NCBI GenBank assembly: GCA_946902985.2 | Contig: OX336388.2 | Location: forward strand, 134,551,846-134,615,845 | Origin: Meconema thalassinum | Taxonomy: Eukaryota > Arthropoda > Insecta > Orthoptera > Tettigoniidae | Direction: 5' to 3' | DNA length: 64,000 nucleotides | Shown here: positions 11,030 to 21,468 of the stretch, piece after piece | Position numbering within the stretch: the first letter of the stretch is position 1 | Layout: every line of letters starts with the position of its first letter | Position numbers and translations under genes: made by a program | The notes under the pieces: model-generated | Told to the model about the DNA's origin: nothing | Seen by the model: the letters and a program-made list of their open reading frames with translations, nothing else | Database searches by the model: none

Positions 11030-11372
11030 TATTGGTTACTCCACAAACAACCTTCAAACTCGAGTGCACATAATATTTTGGTCGACAGTAGGCTTATAGC
11101 ATGGAGCCGCGTCGTATATCGGTGATTATTTCCCGACGTTTCGGCTGTCATTGCAGCAGCCTTATTCATGGGTACGTGCGAGTTGGAAGGTTGTAGTTTA
11201 ATGTGACCGTTAATCTCGCGATCATGAGCCACGGGACCTCCTTTATACCTGGAATCCGAACCACAGGACATGGCATTTCACTTCGAAAATCTCACATGCA
11301 TTGACCGGGAATCGAGCCTTGTCCACCTTGGTGAGAGGCAGACAGCTTGACCGCTGAGCCACCACGCCCCCC
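11030..11372 (-). mobile_element. tRNA-derived SINE (family S2)
   Basis: The minus-strand head reads GGTGGCTCAGCGGTCAAGC (box A-like) and AGGCTCGATTCCCGGTCAATG (box B), then TGTGAGATTTTCGAAGTGAAAT. The body continues through CCCGTGGCTCATGATCGCGAG to CGACGTTTCGGC on the complementary strand. A second copy is at 13675. Confidence 0.65.
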
Positions 11373-12026
11373 GCCATGGATAAACCTGATCCGACCGAAA
11401 ATAATATAGAAATAACTTGAGTGTTCCAAAAGCTATGGACATGTTTCTTTTGCAGGGTGAAGTTCAAGGCTAGGAAGGAAGGTACAGTAAGAGACAGGAA
11501 ATAAGGGCTGACCAAACCGAAAATATAGAGCATTATTAAAGGCTCTGGTCAATAATACCCATGCGCCAGTGATCGCGGGTTCAGTCGCAAGCCTCTTGCC
11601 ACCAGGTCGCATGCAACCTGAGACATGCCACGTCGGTGTGAAAACCGTTATTAGTGTGACACAGAGACTCTGACCTTCATTTATCCTCTGGTGAGAAAAC
11701 TGTCACAATCAATATAGGTGGCCATGACCGTGAGATCTAACATCGCTTTGTGATTCTGAGAATCCTACCACAGCACCAAGTAGTTCCGCCCCAATAACTT
11801 TAAAAATTGAACAGACTTGAGACTAGGACAGTGGTTCTGAACCCGTAGAAGTCTGCGGACCACTCAGCCTGAAATTGAATCATCTACGGACCACCCCCCT
11901 CCCCAATACACCTTATCAGTTGTAACCGTTCCTCAATAAGACTTATTTTAAAGATATTTCAATTCTAAACCTAATAGTCATCGCCGCGAATATATTCGGA
12001 CGATTCTCGTTCAACGTTCTTAATAA
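11373..12026. other. No feature recognised
   Basis: I see no supported gene or repeat boundary. The reading frames are short and unlike known proteins. Confidence 0.4.
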
Positions 12027-12074
12027 GAATTAAGAAGAAAGTGCGGCATCACCAGAGCCGAGAGGATTAGAAAT

Positions 12075-13235
12075 TTATTTATTTAATCGTATGGTAATTT
12101 ATACAATATACAATTATACATAACTAGCTATATTCAAACTTTAAAGTCCGTCCTTCTCAACCATTCGGTTAAGTCGGGTGTGAGAGCGAACAAATCGTCA
12201 GGAATGCCAGGGTACGAATAAAGGGGACAGCGTTGGACCAGATGTTCGATCGTCTGTTCTTCCAGGTTACACTCACACATTGGTGAGCTGATCCAGCCCC
12301 ACTTGTACCTGAAATAATTGCAGTAACCATGTCCAGTCCTCAGCCTGTTGATGAGGCTCCAGAAGTTCCTCGGTAAGTCAAAGCTGTTTGGTTTCTTTGT
12401 GGGATCAAGATGGTGGGCACTTGCTCCCAATGTTTTAGTTGATCACTCATGCTTCCAGCTTTCATTTAGGTCAAATCCAGCAGCAATGAGTTGCCCCGCA
12501 GTGACACTTATTGGTCTTCTAGATTGCAATCGTTGCTGTGATAGATGGCAGAATTCTTGGTGCAATGGCAAAGAGGGTGATGCAAAGATTTTCTTAGCTT
12601 CCCTTAGTAGAGCTTGCTTCCTCCTTAAGTCTGGTGGAGGGATGTGACTCAGCATGGGTAACCAGTGACATGGAGTTGATTTGATGGAACCAGTAATGCA
12701 ACGCATTGTATCATTCAATTTTGTGTCTACCTTTTTCACATGTTTGCTTTCCAACCAGATGGGTGCACAGTACTCAGCAGCCGAGTAGACAAGACTGATG
12801 GCAGATAAGCGTAAACAATCAGCAGAGGCTCCCCAGGATGTACTGTCATCGCGGCAGGAGATGGCAGTTGAGCACTCTGTGACGGGGTGCGAGGGGTCTT
12901 GCAGTACGCATGCGCGGAACGCCTATTCCTAACTTAAATATATCAGCTTCCCGCGTGCAAATGGTTGTCATTGCAGCAGGCGACACTCAGTCAGTGAAAG
13001 AAGGAATGTGCTGAGTGAGTGAAGCAAGTAGTGACCAACTGAATGTTTTTGGAATGCGCGATAAGCAGTGAGCGGGAAGACCTCTGCAGTTCAAACCCGA
13101 CTGCCATCTCCTGGCGCGATATCAGTACCACTGAGCTTATGCAATATGTTGTTTCTTGCGGCGGCTTCGTGGGAAAGCTTAGTGATGTGTTCTTTGTAAG
13201 TCAGGGATCTATCTAAAGTGACTCCAAGATATTTT
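12075..13235 (-). mobile_element. Jockey/CR1-like LINE, 5' truncated, with C-terminal zinc-knuckle pseudogene
   Basis: The minus-strand insertion is flanked by the 12-bp duplication AGGATTAGAAAT (12063-12074, 13236-13247), with a TAAATAAATAAAT tail. The decayed ORF reads LKYLGVTLDRSLTYKEH near the 5' end. After an interruption by a small element (12844-13124) it continues as SWGASADCLRL, YSAAEYCAPIW and HVKKVDTKLNDTMR. It ends with LINRLRTGHGYCNY and the Cys-His motif C-x-C-(8)-H-(4)-C in MCECNLEEQTIEHLVQRC. One in-frame TGA falls at 12443-12445 between the two long frames. RT core and endonuclease are missing. Confidence 0.78.
12844..13124. mobile_element. 281-bp TIR element (MITE) or solo LTR
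   Basis: Ends are TGTCATCGCGGCAGGAGATG and, inverted, TGATATCGCGCCAGGAGATG, about 25 bp with three mismatches. The flanks are GTAC on both sides (12840-12843, 13125-13128). Removing it rejoins the host LINE at KLSGT/SWGAS. The TG...CA ends with a 4-bp duplication would also fit a short solo LTR. Confidence 0.7.
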
Positions 13236-13674
13236 AGGATTAGAAATGAAAGGCAGTGTTAAAGTGACGGAGATATCAAAGAAGGTTCAAGAGAGTAGAC
13301 TACAGTGGTCTGGACATGTCATGAGAAGGGACGACCCTTATGTTGGCAAGAGAATGACAGTAATGGTAGTGGAAGGTGACAGAGGAAGGGGAAGACCAAG
13401 AAAAAGATGGGGGGACTGTATACGAGATGACTTGAGGGAGAAACATCTAAGGAGCGAAGAGAACGTACGGGACCTAGGGAAATGGAGAAGACTTTCCAGG
13501 ATCGTCGACCCCACTTGAGTGGGAAAAGACGAAGGAAAAGAAGAAGAACAGACCTGATCTCACACCAGTGTGTCACTGGGATTTGACACCAGTAGTGATT
13601 TCTGTGTGTATTTGAAAGAAATATTGACGAGGAAATGAGCTAGTGATGATAGTGAAAATTGTGATAAGAGTCGT

Positions 13675-13819
13675 GATAGTGCACTGATCAAGTTGCTTGC
13701 CTCTCACCAAGGCGGAACGAGTTCGATTCCCGATCAATACTTGTAAGATTTTCGAAGTGAAATATCACGCCCTATGGTAAAATTGAGCTCCCGTGGCTCA
13801 TGATCGCGCGACCACCGCA
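13675..13819 (+). mobile_element. tRNA-derived SINE (family S2), interrupted
   Basis: The head-like CTTGCCTCTCACCAAGGCGG and GAGTTCGATTCCCGATCAAT match the S2 copy at 11.3 kb. The body GGCTCATGATCGCG stops where a TIR element begins, and the S2 body appears to resume at 14626 (AACGGTCACGTAAAGC). Confidence 0.6.
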
Positions 13820-14625
13820 CATTGGGTCAGAATCGAAATCTAGGAGGTCAAAATTATTTATTTTCATAATTAAAAAATCAAAATTTATTACTTCTACAGC
13901 ATTCTCATATAATTGCCGCTCACTATTCTGGGATATAAACGCATCTTAGTGTAAATCTGTCACCACTGTTCGAGAAGTCTGAATTGGAGGGTGAATGTAA
14001 GTGGCTGTGGTTTGGTTGCCTTTGTGGTTAGTGTGATGCTCTAAGATGGAACATGCAGCTGAAGGTATGATCTTTGTAACGTGTTTTAGTTATTAATGGG
14101 CGTAATTGTTGCGTAATTTTAGCTATATTTGCATTATATAATATTTAACTGTTATTTTTAAAATTATGTTTTCACTTAGATTTTTAGTATGTCGCGTCAC
14201 TCTGCGTCACTTTCTACTTAATGTTAAAATGTAGATAAAGTCTTGTAGTTTACGCCTGTTATAAGATTTTTTGCATCTTTTTGCAACTTACTTAGTTATT
14301 TTACGTTTTAGAAGATGCCGCGCAACCAGTTCTCACACGTCTACAACTGTTTGAAGCACTGGGTTCGACGATTATGTCAAAATTGGAACTTTTTGACTTT
14401 GTTAAAAGGAAATTAGGGGCAGAAAATTGTTCCGAAGAGATAACTGAATGCTCTATCGAACTCCTAGTCATAGACAGTTGCTTGCATGTGTAGACGTTGC
14501 TTAAAAAAAGGTCTTAACTGATGTTTATTATGAAGTAAACAAATTATATACGTTGATTTCACTCTAAATTCATGATTAAAACGTAAAAATAATTTTTCCC
14601 CCTAGATTTTGATTTTGACCCACTG
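13820..14625 (+). mobile_element. 806-bp DNA transposon with ~39-bp TIRs, family unknown
   Basis: Left end CATTGGGTCAGAATCGAAAT is mirrored by right end CAGTGGGTCAAAATCAAAAT (inverted, ending at 14625). The match continues through ATCTAGG and AAAATTATT. It is inserted in an S2 SINE. No clear target duplication is seen. It contains the two-exon ORF described next. Confidence 0.6.
14046..14493 (+). CDS. Predicted two-exon small ORF inside the TIR element
   Basis: Exon 1 is 14046-14064 (MEHAAE plus one base), ending GAAG|GTATGA. Exon 2 is 14312-14493, after TTACGTTTTAG. The join is in phase and gives 66 residues, including QPVLTRLQLFEALGS, KLELFDFVKRKLG and EEITECSIELL, ending at TAG 14491. I do not recognise the family. 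Its placement between TIRs suggests the 5' part of a transposon gene kept by a non-autonomous copy. A chance open frame is possible, because the evidence is only two splice sites and phase. It is antisense to Orco. Confidence 0.35.
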
Positions 14626-14750
14626 TGCAACGGTCACGTAAAGCTGCAAAATTTCCTTCTTCTTTTTTAATGGTCAAAAACGAAAGTTTGGTGCTTTTCA
14701 TGAGATTAATGCAGTGTATTTATTAATCTCATGAAATTCTTTTTTTAGGA

Positions 14751-15457
14751 CTAGCATTACCCGTCGCGGCTTCGCCCTCGAATATTCTAGTTGTAAAGAG
14801 TACACTTAGCAAAATCTCAATCATGAATGCTATGACTGATTTATCCTTGGTATGAATAACCAGACTTTATCAATTCAGCTACTGGTGCAGTGGTTAGGGG
14901 TTTGTCATTCCTTCATAGGTATATCAGAGGGAAGTTAGTTTTCTGGGAATATCACAGACACTGTTAATTTAAGGGCTTTTAAATGTGGTTTTCGGAGACC
15001 CTTTATTGTCCGGTGAAAGAGACCTTTCGTACCACACTCACACGTGAAAATTGCGTGAAAATATTCTAGAGTGCCCCTTGACCCACTTAAGCGCATTATA
15101 CCGTATGTATTGATGAATTTTACAGCTTAATTTGGTTCCGTGATAACCTTATAACCGTCTGGAAACTTTCACAGTAATGTAATAATTGGAATTGCATTGC
15201 GTCTTACAGAAATAGATGGGCCTGTGAGATTCTGTTACCATGGTTACCGGGTTGCATTCTTTCATTATCTCATTGTAAATATACATGTTTTAAGGTATTT
15301 ATTTAATTGTGAGGCATTTAAAGAGTAAGTGAGTGCGTTTCGCGTACACATTGGGTTATGCGGAACCTGTAGGTACCCCATATGTGTGGGTTGGTGTTAA
15401 TGGGACCTTATTTTTGGTACAAAACTGGAATGGGACCTTAGTAGAATAATATAGGGA
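14751..15457 (-). mobile_element. Helitron family G, copy 2, 707 bp
   Basis: The minus-strand 5' end is TCCCTATATTATTCTAC at 15457. The 3' hairpin CGCGG..CCGCG region and CTAG end at 14751. It is an inverted relative of 9567-10274 with the same length and ends. There is no coding content. Confidence 0.85.
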
Positions 15458-15902
15458 GGATTAGGGAATAATCCATCTAATTTGGGTACAATCGTGTTGA
15501 CCGACTGAAAAGCACCAAACTTTTGAATACAGGTTATCATACAAGTTCAACACGCATCCAACTACATGGGGTTGATGTCCAAGATGTACCAAACCCCCAA
15601 AAATGAATTCTTCCTCTTCTTCTTGACGTTTGCCAAGCTATGGACCACGTTAATTCAACTGCTCTCTCCTCGAGCTTAAACATTCGCCCAGTAACGCCTC
15701 TCGATGCTGCTGTTTCCTGGCTTCAGTCCACGTCTGGCTTGTTGTTAATTTAGACTTTTTCTGGAAACTCTTTTGTTCTTTTAGCTTCATATTAAGGGGC
15801 GTACGCATCTGAATATCGTTGTATGTGTAATTCCTACTTCTATAAAATCCTTGTCTACCTCTGTGAACCAGGCTCCCTTGGTTTTCTTACCCAAAAAGTA
15901 AG
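15458..15902. other. Intronic stretch with a SINE-tail trace
   Basis: GGTTATCATACAAGTTCAAC...CATGGGGTTGATGTCCAAGATGTACC at 15532-15592 resembles the common SINE 3' domain seen at 31-32, 48.5 and 61.1 kb. Nothing else is recognised. Confidence 0.4.
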
Positions 15903-15904
15903 TA

Positions 15905-16751
15905 TAAGTTGCGTTCAAAAAGTAACGAGCCGGAGGATACCTTTCCTGCACTCGTGTGGATGGCCTTGCCTTTTTTGAGTGGTGGTGACCCTGGATGCTT
16001 CCACTGGAGGCTTTGTCGTTTGGATTCTGGTTCGAAGTGATGACAACATGACTCATCTCCAGCCACCACTCGTGCCAGGAACCCATTCCCTTCCCTCGCA
16101 TAGCGCTTCAGATGACCAAGACAGTGGACCATTCGACATGCTTCCTGGTGTGGTTGAAGACTGTGGGGTACCCATTGGGCACACACTTTGCGCAAGTTCA
16201 GTCGTTCCTTCATGATGGTGTGCACACTTCCGGCGCTCAATACGACCACGGCGGCTATGGCGTTCACTGTCACTCAGCGGTCCTGGGTAATGAGTGCATC
16301 AACCAGCTGGACGTTGTCATCGGTAATGCAGGGGGGTGCCCCCAGACCGGGCATCATCGGCTAACGACACCCGTCCTTCCCTGAAGTGCTTGTGCCACGC
16401 CTTGACCCTTGCAAGGGACATGCAGGGTTCGCCGTACACTTGTGACATTTGGCGATGAATGTCAGTTCCCCTTACTCCTTCCGCTGTCAGAAACCGAACA
16501 ACACCTCTTTGCTCTTCGTTTGACGCCTCCATGTCACTGTTTGCAATGCCACTGGCAGTGTTGGACGATTGATGCATGCTGCTGCTCGCTTTGTATCGTC
16601 ACGTGACGTGCACGCGTGCCCTCTAGCGACGGGCTGTGACCTTCCACGCTCTGGTCGGAACCACACCTTGTTACACACGCCACGATTAGGCGATGTCGTC
16701 ACCGGTTTGCGCATTCCAGCCTCCGGCTCGTTACTTTTTGAACGCACCTTA
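15905..16751 (-). mobile_element. mariner element, internally deleted, with transposase pseudogene
   Basis: TIRs TAAGTTGCGTTCAAAAAGTA and TAAGGTGCGTTCAAAAAGTA are flanked by TA. The minus-strand transposase starts at 16577 (MHQSSNTASGIANSDMEAS). It has the helix-turn-helix region VRFLTAEGV and MSLARVKAWHKHFREGRVSL. A one-base gain in a G run at about 16335 shifts the frame. The next frame (from 16273) carries NAIAAVV, SVHTIMKERLNLRKV and AGDES with the second-half motif HHFEPESKRQS. It then runs straight into the TIR after HTSAGKV, so the third catalytic acidic region is deleted. Full mariners are about 1.3 kb; this one is 847 bp. Confidence 0.9.
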
Positions 16752-16757
16752 TAAATA

Positions 16758-18184
16758 CACTGCCGGAAAAGAATATTTAGGTCTCCTGAAAAGACGACGT
16801 CGATTTTGATCCAATGACGGCAGATGCCACCTGGGGGATAGTAGATGTACTGATAAGGGTTTCAACGTCGCCCGCCCACAGATAGCGTAGTGGCATAGCT
16901 ACCAGAGTGCCATCTGTGTCTTCCATTTAATAGGGAAAGCTCACAGCCATACGGCTCGTTGTGGTGAAAACGTATGAAGCAAGCAGGTACAATGCCACGG
17001 AGACGCACTCATGCTTCCTACAGCCAACTGAGCGAGTTTGAAAGGGGTCAAATTGCGGCCTTCCGAGTGGCGGGATGGTCCTTTTGGAGAATTGCCACAC
17101 AAGTTGGACGTGCTGTGTCCGTTGTGCAAGGATGCTGGTATCAGTGGTCACGTAAACATTTTCACACCCGTAGACGAGGTTCTGGACGTCTACGCAGCAC
17201 AGACGTCCGCCAGGATAGTCGTATTGTAAGGGCAGCAGTGGGAGATCGTACAGCTACCACAGCACAGATACGAGGGTTTGTGAGCCCAGAAGTGTCAACA
17301 TGAACTGTTGCGGACCGGTTACTAGCAGTAGGACTACGGACACGCACACCTCTAGCCCGTTTTCCAATCACGCCACAGCATCGATGTGCATGGCTTGACT
17401 GGTGCCGTCAGAGGATCACTTGGAAGATGGAATTGCGCGCCGTGGTCTTCAGCGATGAAAGCACATTCTGTCTGCACACAAGTGATGGTCGTTGGCGCGT
17501 TCGACGTTGACCTGGTGAGTGCTGTCTCGTAGAGTGCATTCGTCCAAGACACACCGACCCCACCCCAGGCCTTTTGGTCTGGGGTGCGATAGGCTACAAC
17601 TCTCCTTCACCTTTGATCTTTATGGAGGGAACGCTAACCAGCACTCGGTACGTGCAGGATGTTGTTAGATCCGTTCTTTTGCCGTTTATTCAACAGGAAG
17701 GGGATGTGCTGTTCCAACAGGAGAATGCTCGCCCACACACTGCCCCTTCAACTCAGCGTGCACTGCAAGACGTGGAGCAACTTCCCTGGCCAGCACGATC
17801 GCCGGACTAGTCACCAATCGAGCACGTGTTGGGCATGATGGGCTGACAAGTGACTCGTGCGACTCGTCTACCCACAACTCTCACAAAACTGTGTGAACAG
17901 GTCGAGTAGGCGTGGAATAACGTATCCCAAGACAATATACGCCATCTGTATGATCGACTGGATGCCAGGGTCATTGCCTGTATTGCCGCCCATGGAGGAT
18001 ACACCTCGTACTAATATGGGTGCTTCAGCATGGGTCGATACCTGGTATATCTGAACCGCTTGACCTATTGATCTGTATATTTAATCATTTGATGTACGGT
18101 ACTCCATATGCACTGTTGCCACAATAAATCTTGAGTGAATTGGTAACCTCTAAATGGTAGACCTAATTCTTTCTTCCGGCAGTG
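16758..18184 (+). mobile_element. Tc1-family transposon, full length, inactivated
   Basis: Terminal repeats CACTGCCGGAA.AGAAT..T end to end (left at 16758, inverted at 18184) are flanked by TA. The length is 1,427 bp, and one transposase frame spans most of it. It begins 4 bp beyond the TA that ends the mariner next to it. Confidence 0.9.
16992..18014 (+). pseudogene. Tc1-like transposase, one frame with five nonsense codons
   Basis: MPRRRTHASYSQLSEFERGQ begins the paired N-terminal HTH domain. The DDE domain follows, with VVFSDEST (first Asp), LLVWGAIGYNS, LFQQENARPHT and SPIEHV (final Glu), and the frame ends HGGYTSY*. The whole 340-codon frame is kept without indels. In-frame stops sit at 17301 (TGA), 17508 (TGA), 17808 (TAG), 17844 (TGA) and 17907 (TAG). 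The second catalytic position is Glu in QQENARPH where Tc1 proteins have Asp. The normal role is cut-and-paste at TA sites; this copy cannot make the protein. An upstream ATG at 16974 is also in frame. Confidence 0.92.
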
Positions 18185-18430
18185 TATTGTGTTTGAAAAT
18201 AACATTTGGCTCAGACTTGTTAAATGACCATAGAACACTATCCTCCTCTTTCTCATCACGTCAGTGATTTTGGTATCATGTGTGTAGAGTTCATGGTTGT
18301 GTCTCCGCCTCTACTCACCGTTTTCCTTGGCTGGGTCCAAGATTTCATTATTATTACTACTATTTTTTTAAATTTATTTTTACTGTCGACTTGAGCCTCT
18401 ATGGACTGCGTGTTAACAACCACTCTCATT

Positions 18431-19272
18431 TCAGTGTCTGCGTCTTGTTCGTTTGCCGGCTTTGATATCTTGCCAGTATCTCTTGAGCACATCTATCAGC
18501 TTGTTCTTCCGCTCCTCTGTCAAAGGGCCTCTCCGTTTTCTGGGTTCTGCCTCCACCATAAAACCCTGATAGCTTTTCACCATCCTTCAGAAGCTATTCC
18601 TGTCTTTGATTTTATCCTCCGTAATGCCCACCTGTCTCATATCTTTCTCACACTCTTGGAACCATTTCAACTTGGAGATCTTCGGTTTAAGAAAATTCCA
18701 GATTTTCTTTGTTAGCCGGTCATTATTCATACGGAAGATGTGTCCATAAAACAGCAATCTTCGTTTTCTAATTGCTGTTGTTATCGGTTCCATCTTTCTG
18801 TATACTTCTTTATTTGATACCAGTCGAACCTGTCCGTCAACCCATATGTTGCCCAAGATCTTCCGTAGTAGTCTGCGTTCTCTTTTAAGTAGCTGATTGA
18901 CTTGTCCTGTCCGGTTCATACACAGGGTCTCCGCAGCATATAAACCTTCTGGTTTGACAACAGTGCTGTAGTGCCTTAGTTTGGCTCCTATACTCAGCAT
19001 CTTCTTATTGTAGATGTTTTTAGTCAGTTGGAACGCTCGCTCTAGTTTCAGGAAGCGGATATTGGTCGCTTCTTGTTCTAGCCCATTCTCTTGGATTACT
19101 TCACCAAGGTATTTAATCTTCTTGACTCTTCGAATCTTTCCATGGTCTGTGCACAACCATTCTGGACATTCACGGATGTTAGTCATATAATTCGTTTTTT
19201 CAAATGAAATTTGCAGTCCTACGTTCTCCGCCGTTTCTTTCAGATGGTTTATCTTCCTGATTGCTGAACTGG
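18431..19272 (-). pseudogene. RTE-type LINE, C-terminal third of the polyprotein
   Basis: The minus-strand frame runs from about 19272 to TGA at 18431-18433. It begins AIRKINHLKETAENVGLQIS just after the lost catalytic FADD region. It continues KKIKYLGEVIQENGL, LYAAETLCMNR, ERRLLRKILG, RKRRLLFYGHIFRMN and ends LIDVLKRYWQ. One in-frame TGA at 18587-18589 interrupts it. The order matches the RTE at 25.4 kb. A tail of A-rich and TAA repeats lies near 18340-18380. The copy is 5' truncated at about 19272, where a TTA microsatellite starts. Confidence 0.85.
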
Positions 19273-19583
19273 TGTGATTATTATTATTATTATTATTCCA
19301 TCATTTTCGCCCTTATGGACGGTGTTTGAACACGAAAATCTCACGATGACACTATTTTCACTTCTTTGCCCTCTTCCTCTTCTCTTCCCCAAATGTCTTC
19401 ATCTTTTGACTGTGTTCCTGTTTCCTTCGTTCTTCCACAATGTTCCCGTCTCCTTGTATTCTTAATTTTGTTTCTGAATTCTCCTTTATCGCCTATCATT
19501 TGCCTCGTGATCCCTGCCTGACTGAAGTCTTCTCTATTTCATGAAACCAATTTGTATTCGTGCTTGAGCTGTTTACTATATCT

Positions 19584-20066
19584 GTTGGTTGGTTCCTCAG
19601 TTTAGGGGCTGCGACAACTCGGCCATCTAGCCCCGTGTACTTTGGGTGTGTGTAGAATCTGACTGATAACCGGTGTTAATTGTGATGGCTGTATTAGTCT
19701 GTAATTCAGGCAAGGACTACAGACGATCAATTTCAAGTAGTTCCTACTTTTGCTACCAAATGCTACCGTCAACGACACCTAGCTGGGAACTTGGTCACTA
19801 GATGCCACCGCAACTAGCACCTGGCTGCTAATGTTGGAACTTATAGAGCGTTAATCAAATCTAATTTACAAATGTTTAGCTTCACAGAATTATAGTTAGT
19901 GGAAGGTCTTTTACATGCCAAAAATCTATGACATGGGACCGCCGGCTTTACTTCCCCTCCGAAGGAAGGCATACTGAGGGATTTTTAACGCTCTTGAAAA
20001 TCCGACGATTTCGGCCGGTCTTTGGCATAGAAGCTCACAATGCTACCAACTACGCCACCGAAGCCG
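19584..20066 (-). mobile_element. tRNA-derived SINE (family S1)
   Basis: The minus strand reads from GCCGGCTTCGGTGGCGTAGT (head, 20066) to GGGGCTAGATGGCC...GGAACCAACC (tail, 19584). The box B segment is shortened compared with the 31-kb copy, since the sequence jumps across the GGTTCAAACCC region. Confidence 0.8.
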
Positions 20067-20171
20067 GCACGTTTACTACATCCAAGATCTTCTTGGTAAG
20101 TCCATTGTTGTTCATTCTCTGTAAGTACCCGTAGGAAGTTAGTCTGCGTTTCCTAATCGTATCATATAAAA

Positions 20172-20951
20172 AAAAGTGACAGTCAGTCTGAAAGACTAGA
20201 CTTTGTATCATTTAATGCTACAAATGCTGAAAAATGCTAGAAAGGCTGGAGGCTTCTCGCTTCGCTCGAAGCCAAAGACTCTTGACATGTTAGAAAATTA
20301 TCTGCATAATACTTACCTTGCTTTATAATACTTTACATTGTTTCAAATTACTCGCGAACGGCAAGTGCAAACCAAGGGCAAAGCAAGGTCTAGCGCGCGG
20401 GATGCCGTCACGCTCACCAGAGCGCGCGGGGACGTGCCCCTTCCATCCAGTCTAAAAAAAACTTATAGTGGGCGATGTATTGAAGATAGAGATATGCTTT
20501 CGCGGACTTTTTTTTTTGTAGAACATTTCATGCTGACCAATTCTTACGCTCATAGTATATTGATATCTTTAACGGTTTGCCCAGCGTAAGCTTAAGAAGC
20601 GCACGGACGCCAAGTTTGTTTTCAACTTTTTCACTGAAATCGTCACTGCTTGGCTCCCTTTGATCATACATAAATTATTTTCTACAAAATCTTTCCTCGA
20701 GATATCCTTTACAGAATGGTGAAAACCGCATCAAAATCCATCCAGTGATTCTTGAGGTTACCCGTGGCATCCATGAATCGGGGATTTTTGTCTTATACTA
20801 ACGAAGTAGAGATTGTCGGGGAACACATGCACCAAGCGGTACTATGACGTCACACACCTTAGTGCATTCCGGTACATTTCGTCCTGTCACCGTAACGTAA
20901 CGCCAGACCCCAGCGTAACGACGAAGTCGACAAGATCATTTAAAATGATAA
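20172..20951. mobile_element. Inverted-repeat element D2
   Basis: It carries CAGTCAGTCTGAAAGACTAGAC, TATCATTTAATGC and, inverted at the other end, CATTTAAAATGATA. It is the relative of D1 at 3.5 kb without the three-Helitron array, and preserves the empty insertion site at 20205/20206. It hosts its own Helitron-like insert (20237-20812). Confidence 0.55.
20237..20812 (-). mobile_element. Helitron family E, short copy
   Basis: The minus-strand 5' end is TCTCTACTTCG at 20812. The 3' hairpin GGCTTCGAGCGAAGCGAGAAGCC precedes CTAG at 20237. About 380 bp (20440-20820) match 23880-24240 in the large family E element, for example CTCGAGATATCCTTTA.AGAATGG. Confidence 0.6.
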
Positions 20952-20955
20952 AATG

Positions 20956-21442
20956 AATTATTAATAACAACAACAACAATCATGCATTTCTTTCTTATTC
21001 GTTTTACCCTCCAGGGTTGGCTTTTCCCTCAGACTCAGCGAGGGATTCCCACCATTACCGCCGCCAGGCCAGTGTCATGGAGCTTGAAACATCGGATCGG
21101 GGGATACAACTGGGGAGGTGGGACCAGCAACTCGCCCAGGCAGCCTCACCTGCAAAGCGAACAGGGGCCTTATGAGGGATGGGAAGATCGGGAGGGATAG
21201 TCAAGGAAGAGAGAAGGAGGCGGCCGTGGCCCTACGTTAGGTACTATCCCGGCATTGGCTTGGAGATGAAGTGGGAAACCACGAAAAACCACATCGAGGA
21301 TGGCTAAGATCGGAATTCGAAGCTAAATAGACCCCGTTCCAGTCCTCATACCACTTTTCAAATTTCGTGGCAAAGCCAGGAATCTAACCTCGAACATCCG
21401 GAGTGGCAGCTAAGCATACTGTCCACTACACCACGGAGTCGA
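20956..21442 (-). mobile_element. tRNA-derived SINE (family S3)
   Basis: The minus-strand head is TCCGTGGTGTAGTGGACAGT (box A) with GAGGTTAGATTCCTGGC (box B). The body includes TGGCCTGGCGGCGGTAATGG and the tail is GTTGTTGTTGTTATTAATA. It is about 487 bp and looks full length. Confidence 0.75.
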
Positions 21443-21468
21443 CAACCAACATATTTACGCACTCAAAT

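Larger units (their letters stand above)
12027..13518 (+). pseudogene. RTE-type LINE C-terminus, split by a later LINE insertion
   Basis: The left part (about 12027-12074) reads RKCGITRAERIRNE. The right part (13248-13518) reads KGSVKVTEISKKV, then RLQWSGHVMRRDD, then GRGRPRKRWGDC and ends VDPT* with an AAG-rich tail. Together they give the CGITR-x-RIRNE...GHVMRR...RPRKRW block typical of RTE-clade C-termini. The two halves are separated by a LINE flanked by AGGATTAGAAAT on both sides. A frame change lies near the junction, so it was already decaying. Catalytic domains are absent. Confidence 0.72.

Noticed and set aside
18401..18715. Plus-strand 104-codon frame
   Set aside because: It is the complement of the RTE C-terminal pseudogene on the minus strand.
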